A DNA stretch of 64,000 bases. Source: Gammaproteobacteria bacterium. Its GTDB lineage: Bacteria > Pseudomonadota > Gammaproteobacteria > Pseudomonadales > Azotimanducaceae. The position numbers and the translations under genes are program-made. The notes beneath the pieces were generated by a model. It worked only from the letters and a program-made list of their open reading frames with translations. It did not search any database and was not told the origin of the DNA. Shown here in pieces: positions 36,537 to 45,490 of this stretch (position 1 is its first letter; each line of letters begins with the position of its first letter). The stretch is from the NCBI GenBank assembly GCA_021773565.1, contig JAJFJZ010000010.1:186001-250000 (forward strand), in the 5' to 3' direction.

Positions 36537-37178
36537 CTGAATATACTTTTTGATCTGGACGGCACACTCACAGACCCCAAAACAGGTATTGTATCAAGCG
36601 TAATACACGCGCTGAAAAAACTGGGTGCTCCCATCCCTGACGAAGAACAACTGAACCTGTGTATCGGTCCTCCCCTTCGGGACAGCTTCTCCGAATTTCT
36701 CCGGACAGATGATGGTGTTCTTATCGAACAGGCCATCTCTTACTACCGAGACCGTTATAGAGTAAAAGGGCTGTATGAAAACACGCTCTACCCGCAGATC
36801 ACCCAAGTCCTTGCACAACTTAGCCAGGATTCCCACAGGCTTTTTGTGGCCACTTCAAAACCCGTGCACTACGCCAACATAATAATTGCACACTTTAAAC
36901 TTGCGGGATTCTTTAAGGGCATCTACGGAAGTGAGATGGATGGTCGTAACTCTGACAAATCAGCGCTCATTGCCATGCTTATGCAAAAAGAGAATCTATC
37001 CAGCGCAGAAACGATAATGATTGGAGATCGCAAATTTGACATGCACGGCGCTCGAAACAACGCCTTACGGGCCGTTGGGGTTCTCTGGGGTTATGGCAGC
37101 AGGGACGAATTACTAAACAGCGGCGCCCACCGGCTGTGTACATCACCAATGGAATTGACAAAAGTACTCTCGCACTGA
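36537..37178 (+). CDS. HAD-family phosphatase (phosphoglycolate phosphatase-like), CTG start
   Basis: A 213-residue HAD hydrolase with all four motifs: ILFDLDGTLTD (nucleophile Asp), VATSKP (motif II), the Lys region GRNSDKSALI (motif III) and MIGDRKFDMHGAR (motif IV), plus a helical cap (LRDSFSEFLRTDDGVLIEQA). It resembles Gph/PpaX phosphatases. The first ATG/GTG/TTG-type start is a GTG at 36846, which would delete the nucleophile. The only start-like codon after the upstream stop (TAG 36522) is CTG at 36537, with AGGAAA 8 nt before it and directly followed by NILFDLDGT, exactly where homologues begin. Confidence 0.82.
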   Translation: MNILFDLDGTLTDPKTGIVSSVIHALKKLGAPIPDEEQLNLCIGPPLRDSFSEFLRTDDGVLIEQAISYYRDRYRVKGLYENTLYPQITQVLAQLSQDSHRLFVATSKPVHYANIIIAHFKLAGFFKGIYGSEMDGRNSDKSALIAMLMQKENLSSAETIMIGDRKFDMHGARNNALRAVGVLWGYGSRDELLNSGAHRLCTSPMELTKVLSH

Positions 37179-37220
37179 TTCAGTTACAATGCGTTTTTTT
37201 GTGAACACAGCAAGGTGTTT

Positions 37221-37766
37221 ATGGACATTCCAAACTCCGATTTGTTACTTGGCATAACGGAATTCTCAATCGGCCTGGCTGGGTTTTCCGGTATCGTTGC
37301 TGCCCTTGCGCATCGAACCGGTAGCTGGGTGCAGGTAGACAAGTACCGCATAGGAAACCTGTTGTATTCCGGATTAACGCCAGGGTTTCTGGCGTTTATT
37401 GCACTTGGGCTTCTGGCAAATATCGAGCAACCGGCCACTGTCTGGAAATTCAGTTCCGGCTTGTTAGCCCTTGTGCTGGCGTATGGCATGTTTGTTACCA
37501 TTTACGGGCGCAGAAAATTACCCAGGGAAGAGCGTAAGCTAATCAGTATTCGGGTTTTTACCATCCAGCGCGCTATAGCTCTCATCGCGTTTATCTTTCA
37601 GCTACTTTCCATGGCAGGTTTGTTTGCGGATTACCTGTTCAGCATTTTCTATTTTGGCTTGATAGCCCAACTGTTTATAGCAACAGTCCAATTCACCCGA
37701 ATAATTTTTGTGCGTCCCAAAACTAACCGGGCTCCTATCAAGGCCAATATGGAAGAAGTCAACTGA
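37221..37766 (+). CDS. Hypothetical inner-membrane protein
   Basis: A 181-residue protein with four hydrophobic segments (about residues 13-33, 47-65, 77-93 and 110-160) and a short basic tail. Family not recognised with confidence. ATG at 37221; a GTG at 37215 is also in frame. It is one base from the MmcQ/YjbR gene, so the two are cotranscribed. Confidence 0.65.
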   Translation: MDIPNSDLLLGITEFSIGLAGFSGIVAALAHRTGSWVQVDKYRIGNLLYSGLTPGFLAFIALGLLANIEQPATVWKFSSGLLALVLAYGMFVTIYGRRKLPREERKLISIRVFTIQRAIALIAFIFQLLSMAGLFADYLFSIFYFGLIAQLFIATVQFTRIIFVRPKTNRAPIKANMEEVN

Positions 37767-37767
37767 C

Positions 37768-38148
37768 ATGGATTTTGAACAATGTCACAAGTATTTACTG
37801 CAACGACCTGCCGCATTCAAGGACTATCCCTTTGGCCCGGATGTAGCGGTGTATAAGGTACACAAAAAGATGTTTGCCACGTTGGGCCATAACAAGGACA
37901 TTGCAAACATGAACCTGAAGTGTGATCCGGAAGAAGCCATGGCCTTGAGGGATATTTTTGAGGCGGTGATTCCCGGTTATCATATGAACAAGGCGCACTG
38001 GAACACCGTAATTCTTGATGGCTCAATCCCGAGGGGAGAGATTGAGCGTATGATTGATAATTCCTACGCGCTGGTTGTCAAATCCCTGAAGAAAGCAGAG
38101 CGTATGGCGCTGGAAATAAAATATGGGCCTGAAACCCTATACCCTTAA
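37768..38148 (+). CDS. MmcQ/YjbR family protein
   Basis: A 126-residue protein of the CyaY-like YjbR fold: YPFGPDVAVYKVHKKMFATL, NLKCDPEEAMALRD, PGYHMNKAHWNTVIL and IERMIDNSYALVVKSL. These proteins are proposed to bind DNA, but their role is unclear. The short neighbouring genes on both sides lie in the same direction. Confidence 0.88.
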   Translation: MDFEQCHKYLLQRPAAFKDYPFGPDVAVYKVHKKMFATLGHNKDIANMNLKCDPEEAMALRDIFEAVIPGYHMNKAHWNTVILDGSIPRGEIERMIDNSYALVVKSLKKAERMALEIKYGPETLYP

Positions 38149-38164
38149 CGGTTAGGGCATTGCG

Positions 38165-38350
38165 ATGGCTGACATTCTCAAATTCAAGCGCCCCTCTCTC
38201 AAAGACAAAGCCAGAGGCAAGACCCTGTGCAAGAGTGGCTTTCACAAATGGAAAATTAATACTGACAAGCAGTTTGATGTTAAACAGGGCAAGCTGATTA
38301 CTATTTACCGTTGTTCTCGCTGCGGTACCTGTAAAACCCGCGCGGATTAG
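38165..38350 (+). CDS. Small conserved zinc-finger-like protein
   Basis: A 61-residue basic protein: MADILKFKRPSLKDKARGKT, then LCKSGFHKW and YRCSRCGTCKTRAD. Cys and His of LCKSGFH with the CxxC pair could bind one zinc. Similar small proteins are widespread in gammaproteobacteria as hypotheticals. It lies 8 nt upstream of nadE. Confidence 0.75.
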   Translation: MADILKFKRPSLKDKARGKTLCKSGFHKWKINTDKQFDVKQGKLITIYRCSRCGTCKTRAD

Positions 38351-38358
38351 GATGTGTT

Positions 38359-40314
38359 ATGAACCCAGATGAATTTGGCTTTATTCGTGTAGCGGCCTGC
38401 ACGCCCGAGCTAAGTCTGGCCAACCCACTGGAAAATGCCCAGCGTATATGCGCACAGGCAGACTTGCTTGCGGCTGAACAGGCCCAGATAATATTGTTTC
38501 CGGAATTGTGCCTTACAGGATATACCTGTGAGGATTTGTTTTTTACCAGCCAGTTACAGTCAGACACCCGAAAGGCGCTTGCGTCGATAACTGCTTATTC
38601 CAAATCAAGTAAAACGGTTCTGGTAGTGGGTGCGCCCTTGTTGCTGGAAGATGGTCGACTGTTTAACTGCGCCTTTGTGGTTGCACATGGCGTGATTCAG
38701 GGTGCAGTGCCAAAATCTGCACAACCCAACTATGGGGAATTTTACGACCGGCGCTGGTTTGTATCGGGTACTGGTGTAGACCTTGATATAGACAATGAAC
38801 TGGGTAGGTTCAAATTGTGTACCGAACAGCTTTTTGAGGTAGGCGAAACCCGCTTTGCCATAGAACTGTGCGAGGACCTTTGGGCGCCTATGGCAGTGGG
38901 GATAAACCATGCGCTTGCCGGGGCCGAGCTCATTCTAAACCCTTCCGCCAGCCCGGATATTGTCTCAAAGGCAGACTATCGCCGCGATCTCATTCGGATG
39001 ACCAGCGCCCAAAGAATATGTGCCTACCTTTATGCCTCAAGCGGAGTACTGGAAAGCACCAAGGACCTGGTTTTTGGAGGCCACCTGATCGCCGCTGAAA
39101 ACGGGCAACAGCTTTGTGAAAACCAGCGTTTTGGATTTGAGGCGAGCATTATTTGCACAGAATTCGACTGGCAAAAATTGCGCAGGGATCGCACCCAGAA
39201 CTCTACTTTTGCACAGTCGGACAGACCACATGGTTACCATTCGGTACGCGTATGCAAACACATCACAAGCTTTAGTAGCCTGAGCAGATCCGTATCACCC
39301 CACCCCTTTGTGCCGGATGATGAGCGTGAAGCGGACGCCCGGGCCCTGGAGATACTATCTATTCAGGCAAGCGGACTGGCGCGCCGATTGCTTTCTTCTA
39401 AATTTGAGCATCTGGTTATTGGCGTATCTGGCGGGCTGGACTCCACACTTGCGCTCCTGGTTTGTCTGGACACGGTAAATAAACTCAATTTGCCACTGAA
39501 CTGCATCATGGCCTTAACCCTGCCCGGCCCAGGCACCAGTGCGCATACCCTGAAATCCGTGCGTGAGCTGGCAAAAGCCAGCGGTATAAACCTTAAGGAA
39601 ATTCCAATTTATCAGGCCGTTGAAAACCACCTTGCAGATATTGGGCAGGCAGCGGACAACTATGATCGCGTGTACGAAAACGCCCAGGCCAGGGAACGCA
39701 CGCAGATACTTTTCGATTATGCAAACAAAGTGAATGGCCTGGTAGTAGGCACTGGAGATATGTCCGAACTGGCGCTGGGGTGGTGTACTTTTAATGCCGA
39801 CCAGATGTCCAGCTACAACGTAAATGCGGGTGTACCCAAAACACTAATCTCTTATCTGATGCGCTGGTATGAGCAGCATCGCGCAAGCCCGGAACTTGCC
39901 AAAGTTATCCAACGCGTACTTCAAACACCCATTTCTCCTGAACTACTGCCGGTGCACAAAAACCGGGAGGGCGCACCCGATACCCCGGGCGCAGAAATTA
40001 ACCACCTCACCGAAGCAATAATTGGCCCCTATGAGTTACATGATTTTTTTCTCTATCACTATGTCCGCAACGGCTTCAGCCCCGTAAAAATTTTCTATCT
40101 GGCTGGTTTGTGTTTTACAGAAAATTACAGCACGGCAGATATCAAGAAGTGGTTACTGGTGTTTTTCAAACGATTTTTCTCCCAGCAGTTTAAGCGCACG
40201 ACCCTGCCCGCCGGACCAAAGATCGGATCCGTAAGCCTGTCACCCAGAGGGGATTGGCGAATGCCGGACGAGGCGAGTGCAGATGCGTTGCTTTCAGAAC
40301 TCGAGTCGTTATAG
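38359..40314 (+). CDS. nadE: NAD+ synthase, glutamine-hydrolysing
   Basis: Last step of NAD synthesis: amidation of nicotinate adenine dinucleotide. The N-terminal nitrilase-like glutaminase domain has its triad regions FPELCLTGYTCEDLFF (Glu), VPKSAQPNYGEFYDRRWF (Lys) and AIELCEDLWAP (Cys). The C-terminal synthetase has the PP-loop VIGVSGGLDSTLALLV and GTGDMSELALGWCTFN. The 651 residues are typical for the fused, glutamine-using form rather than the short ammonia-using E. coli enzyme. Confidence 0.96.
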   Translation: MNPDEFGFIRVAACTPELSLANPLENAQRICAQADLLAAEQAQIILFPELCLTGYTCEDLFFTSQLQSDTRKALASITAYSKSSKTVLVVGAPLLLEDGRLFNCAFVVAHGVIQGAVPKSAQPNYGEFYDRRWFVSGTGVDLDIDNELGRFKLCTEQLFEVGETRFAIELCEDLWAPMAVGINHALAGAELILNPSASPDIVSKADYRRDLIRMTSAQRICAYLYASSGVLESTKDLVFGGHLIAAENGQQLCENQRFGFEASIICTEFDWQKLRRDRTQNSTFAQSDRPHGYHSVRVCKHITSFSSLSRSVSPHPFVPDDEREADARALEILSIQASGLARRLLSSKFEHLVIGVSGGLDSTLALLVCLDTVNKLNLPLNCIMALTLPGPGTSAHTLKSVRELAKASGINLKEIPIYQAVENHLADIGQAADNYDRVYENAQARERTQILFDYANKVNGLVVGTGDMSELALGWCTFNADQMSSYNVNAGVPKTLISYLMRWYEQHRASPELAKVIQRVLQTPISPELLPVHKNREGAPDTPGAEINHLTEAIIGPYELHDFFLYHYVRNGFSPVKIFYLAGLCFTENYSTADIKKWLLVFFKRFFSQQFKRTTLPAGPKIGSVSLSPRGDWRMPDEASADALLSELESL

Positions 40315-40349
40315 TCAATAAACACACGACTCAGGAACAAGGAGCCCAT

Positions 40350-41288
40350 ATGCGCAGAAGTACCGCTGTCCTAGCAAGCCTGTTGCTATTTTTGTGCTCA
40401 AATGTGAGCCATGCAGAAAGTTTTGAGGACGATCCACCCATGTGTGGTGATACCGGTGTGTGGATTCAAATACTGGGTTCCGGCGGACCCGAGATAAATG
40501 ATAAAAGCGCTTCAGCCAGCTATATCGTATGGATAGACAACAAGGCACGCCTGCTGGTGGATACAGGGCCTGGCGCTTCGGTATTGTTTGACCAGGCGGG
40601 TGCCAAATTTGAGGACCTGGACGCCATCGTATTTACCCATTTGCACGTTGATCATACCAGCGACTTTCCAGCATTTATAAAAGGCTCCTATTTCGCAGAA
40701 CGGAAGACGGCATTACGTATTTTTGGACCTGACGGCAATGACCTGATGCCCTCTACCGAAACTTTTGTAGACCGCATGATAGGTCCCGAAGGTGCTTACC
40801 CCTATATGAAGGATTTTCTCACATTTAAAAGTAGTGGCGGCTACAGGGTGACTGCTCGCAATATTCCTGCCACCGGCCGTCGTCGTTGGGCAGGTTTTGG
40901 TACAGATAATTTACAACTTTCGGCTATTCCGGTAAAACACGGGCCTATTCCGGCGCTGGCCTGGCGCGTAAAGATTGCGGATCAATCGATCGTATTTACC
41001 GGGGATTTTAACAACGAAAAAGATCTGGTAGCAAAATTTGCCAAAGATACCGATGCGCTAGTTACCCACCATGCTATCCCCGAAACCGCGAGAGGTAATG
41101 CGCGTGATTTACACGTCATACCCTCCCAGATCGGGAAAATCGCCAAGCGTGCCAATGCACGTATGGTAGTGCTCGGACATCGCATGAATCGAACGCGCGG
41201 GCGCGAAACACAAACCCGGGAAGCGGTAGAACTTAACTATGCAGGGCCACTACTGTTCGCCAGCGATCTTGAGTGCTGGGGTTTGTAA
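40350..41288 (+). CDS. Secreted MBL-fold metallo-hydrolase
   Basis: A 312-residue protein with a signal peptide (STAVLASLLLFLCSNVSHA) and an MBL domain: VDTGPGASVLFDQ, the metal motif FTHLHVDHTSDFPA (HxHxDH), FTGDFNNEKDL and MVVLGHRMN. The layout resembles the RNase Z/arylsulfatase-like exported MBL group; the substrate is unknown. ATG at 40350 with AAGGAG upstream; the longer frame from 40254 overlaps nadE and is discarded. Confidence 0.85.
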   Translation: MRRSTAVLASLLLFLCSNVSHAESFEDDPPMCGDTGVWIQILGSGGPEINDKSASASYIVWIDNKARLLVDTGPGASVLFDQAGAKFEDLDAIVFTHLHVDHTSDFPAFIKGSYFAERKTALRIFGPDGNDLMPSTETFVDRMIGPEGAYPYMKDFLTFKSSGGYRVTARNIPATGRRRWAGFGTDNLQLSAIPVKHGPIPALAWRVKIADQSIVFTGDFNNEKDLVAKFAKDTDALVTHHAIPETARGNARDLHVIPSQIGKIAKRANARMVVLGHRMNRTRGRETQTREAVELNYAGPLLFASDLECWGL

Positions 41289-41340
41289 AAACACAACGAT
41301 TACACATAAAAACCACTTTCAAAAAACAGGGAACAACATT

Positions 41341-41970
41341 ATGCAATTTGATACACAGGTAACAGACGAGTTATTAGCTACTACGCGCGCAGTGCGTAAA
41401 CGACTGGATCTGGACAAACCCGTACCCAGAGACATCATTCAGGAATGCCTGGAACTGGCTGTACAAGCGCCTACTGGATCCAACTCACAGGGTTGGCGCT
41501 GGCTGGTAGTGGACGATCCTGAAATACGCACGCAACTTGCCGATTTGTATCGCAAAGGTGGCACCGAATATCTTTCCGCGGCCAAGGAAACCACGACAGA
41601 TGAACAAACTACGCGCGTGTATGACAGCGCGATGTATTTGCTGGATAACCTGCAAAAAGTACCGGTGCATGTTATCCCCTGTATCTACGGTCGCCCCGAA
41701 GATGGTGCACCCGTGGCTGGTCTTGCCGGTTTGTACGGCTCCATTTTTCCAGCAGTATGGAATTTTCAACTCGCACTGCGATCCAGGGGCCTGGGCTCGG
41801 TACTTACTACCCTGCACCTGATTTATGAAGCGGAAGCCGCCAAAATACTTGGCATTCCTGATGACGTATTACAGGTAGCCCTGCTTCCCGTCGCCTACAC
41901 CAAGGGTCTGGATTTTAAGCGCGCCAAGCGGCCTTCCGTTGATACCATTACCCACTGGAACCAGTGGTAG
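41341..41970 (+). CDS. Nitroreductase family protein
   Basis: A 209-residue FMN enzyme: TTRAVRKRLDLDKPVPRDII, the FMN-contacting APTGSNSQGWRWLVVDDPEI, GLYGSIFPAVWNFQLALRSR (in parts) and LGIPDDVLQVALLPVAYTKG. NAD(P)H-dependent reduction of nitro or quinone compounds is the family activity. The substrate is unknown. The start is the ATG at 41341. Confidence 0.88.
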   Translation: MQFDTQVTDELLATTRAVRKRLDLDKPVPRDIIQECLELAVQAPTGSNSQGWRWLVVDDPEIRTQLADLYRKGGTEYLSAAKETTTDEQTTRVYDSAMYLLDNLQKVPVHVIPCIYGRPEDGAPVAGLAGLYGSIFPAVWNFQLALRSRGLGSVLTTLHLIYEAEAAKILGIPDDVLQVALLPVAYTKGLDFKRAKRPSVDTITHWNQW

Positions 41971-41979
41971 CCCAAACAG

Positions 41980-42372
41980 TTACAAACCCTCGTAACGTTC
42001 AGATTCGCCCAGCCGGTATTCAAGCCGGCTGCGAATCTTTTCGGCTGCTAATACCTCACCGTTTTTGATCATGGGTTTATACACCCATGAAGCAATGGAA
42101 ATCATCGCGGAGCTGTCAAAAACGCCAGGGGGCCTGGATTCCACTATCACCGGATTGAGTACCTGGCCATCCGTAGACACCGTGTATTCAATAATTACGT
42201 AACCCTGCACACCCTGACTTTTGGCAAGCGGCGGATAAACGGGATCGTTAGACGACAATAACTGCACGGGACGGTTACCACCGCTCATACAGCCCGACAG
42301 GCCCAATACCAGCATCCCCAGAATAAGCACACGAGTACACTTACTCAAAAAAATCCAGGTGACGCTTTTCAT
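41980..42372 (-). CDS. Lipoprotein with TonB C-terminal domain
   Basis: A 130-residue lipoprotein. The signal LILGMLVLGLSGCMSGG carries a good lipobox, and the rest is a TonB_C-type domain: DPVYPPLAKSQGVQGYVIIE, YTVSTDGQVLNPVIVES and ASWVYKPMIKNG. TonB normally has an inner-membrane anchor and a proline-rich linker; both are absent. A periplasmic energy-transducer-like or receptor-interacting role is inferred only from the fold. Confidence 0.8.
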   Translation of the reverse strand: MKSVTWIFLSKCTRVLILGMLVLGLSGCMSGGNRPVQLLSSNDPVYPPLAKSQGVQGYVIIEYTVSTDGQVLNPVIVESRPPGVFDSSAMISIASWVYKPMIKNGEVLAAEKIRSRLEYRLGESERYEGL

Positions 42373-42416
42373 GATATTATCCAAACCATTAAGCCCGAAG
42401 GCATGAGCTGCAAAGT

Positions 42417-42668
42417 ATGTCAGATTCCAACAAAAATTCACTCCCCGCAAAAGACGCTTCAGAAGACTCATCAAATGAAGGGATCAGCTTTCTGCAGTTA
42501 GTCAGCTCAACCCTGTATGCAGCACTTGGCGTACAAAAACGCGCCAACCGGGAAAGAGATTTTGCCAGGGGCAAACCCGGCCAGTTTGTTGTGGCTGGAA
42601 TTCTGTTTACGGTGTTTTTTGTGGTGCTTATCGTAGTCGTAGTGAACCTTGTGCTGGGCTCGGTATAG
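42417..42668 (+). CDS. DUF2970 family small membrane protein
   Basis: An 83-residue protein: a soluble N-terminus, ISFLQLVSSTLYAALGVQ, NRERDFARGKP and one C-terminal membrane helix (FVVAGILFTVFFVVLIVVVV). This matches DUF2970. Function unknown. It is divergent from the TonB_C lipoprotein and converges on the phosphotransferase gene. Confidence 0.85.
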   Translation: MSDSNKNSLPAKDASEDSSNEGISFLQLVSSTLYAALGVQKRANRERDFARGKPGQFVVAGILFTVFFVVLIVVVVNLVLGSV

Positions 42669-42671
42669 AAG

Positions 42672-43754
42672 TTACAGTGATCGCACATAACGCAACATGT
42701 CTGCCTCAAATGTGCGCATCTGTTCAAAAAGCCTGTACTGGGCTGTTGCCCTGCGCAAATTCTGCTCGCTGTCCTGCACCGTAAAATATTTATCGCCATC
42801 CAGATAATCCACCAAAAACCGAACTGCGAGCATGAAGGTCATGTACTGGCAGCTACACACCAACTGCTCTTTTTCACGGCTGCTTAACACATCCTGCAGC
42901 GCACCTACAAAACCCCTGGTGATGGCCTTGAAATAATCGACAGAGTAAGCCGGGTTGTCGGATTCCTCGCTCAAAACATTAGCCCCGGATCGCACCAGAT
43001 CACCAAAATCCCAGCCACGCTCTCCATACATCACGGTATCCAGGTCGACAATCGAGCGTACCTTATCACCCCCACTTGAGAGCAGAACATTGTTTACCTT
43101 GCAGTCTCCATGAATAACCGCCGTTTTTTTTCCATGCATTAACTCAGCTTCAATAGAAGGCACCCAGTCACTTACCAGTCGGGAAATAGAGCCGGAAAGA
43201 TTTTGTGCTCTTTCAGCCCTGTCAGAAATCAAAGCCAGATAGTGAAAGGCTTCAAGTTGGGGTGCCAATTCGTGAAAACCACTTACTGGCGGATCTGTAA
43301 CCGGCAGTTTAAAATCGCGCAGCAAATACTGAAACTGGCCATATGCCCGGGCAATGCATTCAGCCTGGGTGGCACTGCTGATACTGTTAAGCGCTTGGGT
43401 GTCGTGTACATACCACGACATTTTCCACACACCACCCACCGCATCCTGCACGTAGGGATCACCCGTAAGCGAAGGCACCCATCGCGGCACAAACCCCGCC
43501 TTCTTCTCGTTAATAAATGTACTTACCGCACGGATCTGTTCAGCGATGTTGCGTGGCTCAACAAACACATGACTGTTAATTTGTTGCAGTACAAAGTCGG
43601 GACCATCGGGATTTTGTGGGTCACTACTACTCGAAACCAGCCAGGTGATATTAATATTGCCCGAATCCAGGCGCGTAAATTGTATGCTTGAAGTATCAGG
43701 GCAAGGTGTATCAAAGCCCTTAAAGACCTGAATTGGCGGTTTATCTTTCTGCAC
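42672..43754 (-). CDS. Phosphotransferase (APH/N-acetylhexosamine kinase-like)
   Basis: A 360-residue kinase of the aminoglycoside/choline kinase fold: the VLQQINSHVFVEP strand, the catalytic loop AVIHGDCKVNNVLL (about residue 215) and the metal site IVDLDTVMYGERGWDFGDLV. The VFVEPRNIAEQI region resembles N-acetylhexosamine 1-kinases (NahK), which would make a sugar substrate plausible. GTG start. It is divergent from the SIS gene, with 43 nt between start codons. Confidence 0.82.
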   Translation of the reverse strand: MQKDKPPIQVFKGFDTPCPDTSSIQFTRLDSGNINITWLVSSSSDPQNPDGPDFVLQQINSHVFVEPRNIAEQIRAVSTFINEKKAGFVPRWVPSLTGDPYVQDAVGGVWKMSWYVHDTQALNSISSATQAECIARAYGQFQYLLRDFKLPVTDPPVSGFHELAPQLEAFHYLALISDRAERAQNLSGSISRLVSDWVPSIEAELMHGKKTAVIHGDCKVNNVLLSSGGDKVRSIVDLDTVMYGERGWDFGDLVRSGANVLSEESDNPAYSVDYFKAITRGFVGALQDVLSSREKEQLVCSCQYMTFMLAVRFLVDYLDGDKYFTVQDSEQNLRRATAQYRLFEQMRTFEADMLRYVRSL

Positions 43755-43797
43755 GCTGGTTTAGTATAGTTTCCGTTTTCACAGGTATGTGCATTCT

Positions 43798-44391
43798 ATG
43801 GATATTATGAGCAGGTTGCGCGCAGTTTTGCGCGCAGAAGCAGAAGCCATTCTTGCGGTGAACATTACCGACGCATTTGAGCAAGCCGTTTTACTGCTCA
43901 AAAATTGCGACGGTAAAGTAATAACCACCGGAATCGGTAAAGCCGGACACATCGCCAGAAAATTTGCCGCAACCCTGTGCTCCACTGCCACCCCTGCAGA
44001 CTTTTTACATCCAGCAGAAGCCGCCCACGGGGACCTCGGCCTGGTAGGCAAAAACGATGTCATCGTGGCCTTTTCTACGAGCGGCAAAAGTGTTGAAGTA
44101 TTGGAAATGCTTGAACTGACCCGTCACGTAGGTGTAGCCAATATTATCGGCATTACCTCACACCCGGATTCCGAACTGCGCGAGCTTTCAGATCTGGTGC
44201 TGGACATGGGCATAATGGATGAACCCTGCCCCCTGGGCTTAACTCCCAGCGCAAGCATGGCAGTGATGAATGCGATCAGCGACGCCCTGGCGCTCGCCCT
44301 GATGGAAGCAAAGGGTGTAAGCCGTGAAGAATATGGCCTGCGACACCACGGGGGTTACCTTGGGCGCGCTGCCCGGGTGGACAATACCTGA
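43798..44391 (+). CDS. SIS-domain sugar isomerase (KdsD/KpsF-like, no CBS domains)
   Basis: A 197-residue SIS protein: VITTGIGKAGHIARKFAATL, FLHPAEAAHGDLGLVGKNDV, VIAFSTSGKSVEVLEML and LTPSASMAVMNAISDALAL. These are the arabinose-5-phosphate isomerase signatures of KdsD/KpsF/GutQ, but the C-terminal pair of CBS domains is absent, as in short homologues. Substrate is probably a pentose or Kdo-pathway phosphosugar. GTG at 43789 is an alternative start. Confidence 0.85.
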   Translation: MDIMSRLRAVLRAEAEAILAVNITDAFEQAVLLLKNCDGKVITTGIGKAGHIARKFAATLCSTATPADFLHPAEAAHGDLGLVGKNDVIVAFSTSGKSVEVLEMLELTRHVGVANIIGITSHPDSELRELSDLVLDMGIMDEPCPLGLTPSASMAVMNAISDALALALMEAKGVSREEYGLRHHGGYLGRAARVDNT

Positions 44392-44400
44392 TCCTGTTAA

Positions 44401-45282
44401 TCACTTAACAAAATGCGCCTGGCAAATCGCGCGAAAGCGCTTGGCTCCTTCCGACAGGGGTTTGTGCTTTTTAAAGTACAAACCTACCTGCCGTTCAATG
44501 ATGGAAAATTCCAGGCCTTCAATCACCACAAAATCATCAAGATCATCCAGCAACAAATCTGAAAGATAAAACACACCCATGCCTGCACGGGCAAGCTCAA
44601 TACGCAAACCCAGATGGCTGACCTCCCAGATGCTGGAAAAATTATCGCGCAGGCGCTCACCGGCTTTCTTTTTTGTAGACGAATCCAGATACGAAGTTAA
44701 CAGGGGTATCTCCCGCAGGGCTTGCAAGGGCTCACTCAGCAAAGCGTCAATCTGCTCGTGCTGTTTATGCACAATAAGATAGCGTTTTTCCGTAAAAAAA
44801 CGCTGGCAGGCAAAATGCCCGGGCATGACATTCAAAAAGGGACCGAATCCCATCTCCCAGCGATCCGCATCCACGCCTTTAATCAGTTCCATGCTGGGCG
44901 CTACATCCAGTTTTAAACGGGTGAGTGGATTAAGGGCGCAAAAATCCAACAGGAGTTTTTGGGCATAACACCGATTCACAGTGCTGTTCACGGCAAGGCT
45001 TAAAGTACTAAGTGCACCACTTTTGATTTTGGCAATATCATCCAGTGCCTGGTGTTCCTCATCAAGTACCATGCGGGAATAGCGGTACAAACGTAATCCC
45101 GCTTCGGTGAGCTCGGGCGGTGTGGTGCGCGTAAGCAAGGCCGTATTTAGTTTGTGTTCGAGATTAGCGATACTCTGGCTCACCGCAGACTGGCTTACGC
45201 CCAGTTTTTCTGCAGCGCGACTAAAGCCGCCCGCTTCCACTACCGTACCAAGAATGCGCGCTTCACTGCGCTCTATATGCAT
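44401..45282 (-). CDS. LysR-type transcriptional regulator
   Basis: A 293-residue LTTR. The N-terminal winged HTH is clear (VVEAGGFSRAAEKLGVSQSA, VSQSIANLEHKLNTALLTRT), followed by the periplasmic-binding-like effector domain with its dimer and ligand regions (MGFGPFLNVMPGHF, GLRIELARAGMGVFYLSD). It is transcribed divergently from the citrate synthase-like gene, the usual arrangement for an LTTR and its target, over a 208-nt gap holding a G/C palindrome. Confidence 0.9.
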   Translation of the reverse strand: MHIERSEARILGTVVEAGGFSRAAEKLGVSQSAVSQSIANLEHKLNTALLTRTTPPELTEAGLRLYRYSRMVLDEEHQALDDIAKIKSGALSTLSLAVNSTVNRCYAQKLLLDFCALNPLTRLKLDVAPSMELIKGVDADRWEMGFGPFLNVMPGHFACQRFFTEKRYLIVHKQHEQIDALLSEPLQALREIPLLTSYLDSSTKKKAGERLRDNFSSIWEVSHLGLRIELARAGMGVFYLSDLLLDDLDDFVVIEGLEFSIIERQVGLYFKKHKPLSEGAKRFRAICQAHFVK

Positions 45283-45331
45283 GTTTTGCTCCTGAAGCTA
45301 TGCACCTGACCACCCGATACACAAGAGTACC

Positions 45332-45348
45332 TGCCCCGAGCCGGGGCA
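45332..45348. promoter_or_regulatory. Palindrome in the LysR/citrate synthase intergenic region
   Basis: TGCCCCG (45332-45338) and CGGGGCA (45342-45348) are perfect inverted arms around a 3-nt centre. It lies between the two divergent start codons and is a candidate LysR binding site, though it is not the usual T-N11-A form. It could also be a hairpin. Confidence 0.4.
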
Positions 45349-45490
45349 TCCACTTATGCATTTATCAGTACGAGTAATACGTGCCCAAAAATGGACCATA
45401 AGTACAGCTTAAGCGCTTGCAAGCAAACATGAATAGGCAATGCGCTGCCTACCTATTAGGCTGATAACAAAACTACAAGAGGAAAAAAGC

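Noticed and set aside
36269-36736. A 155-codon minus-strand frame across the GFA and HAD genes
   Set aside because: Both plus-strand proteins have clear catalytic motifs; the minus frame shows none.
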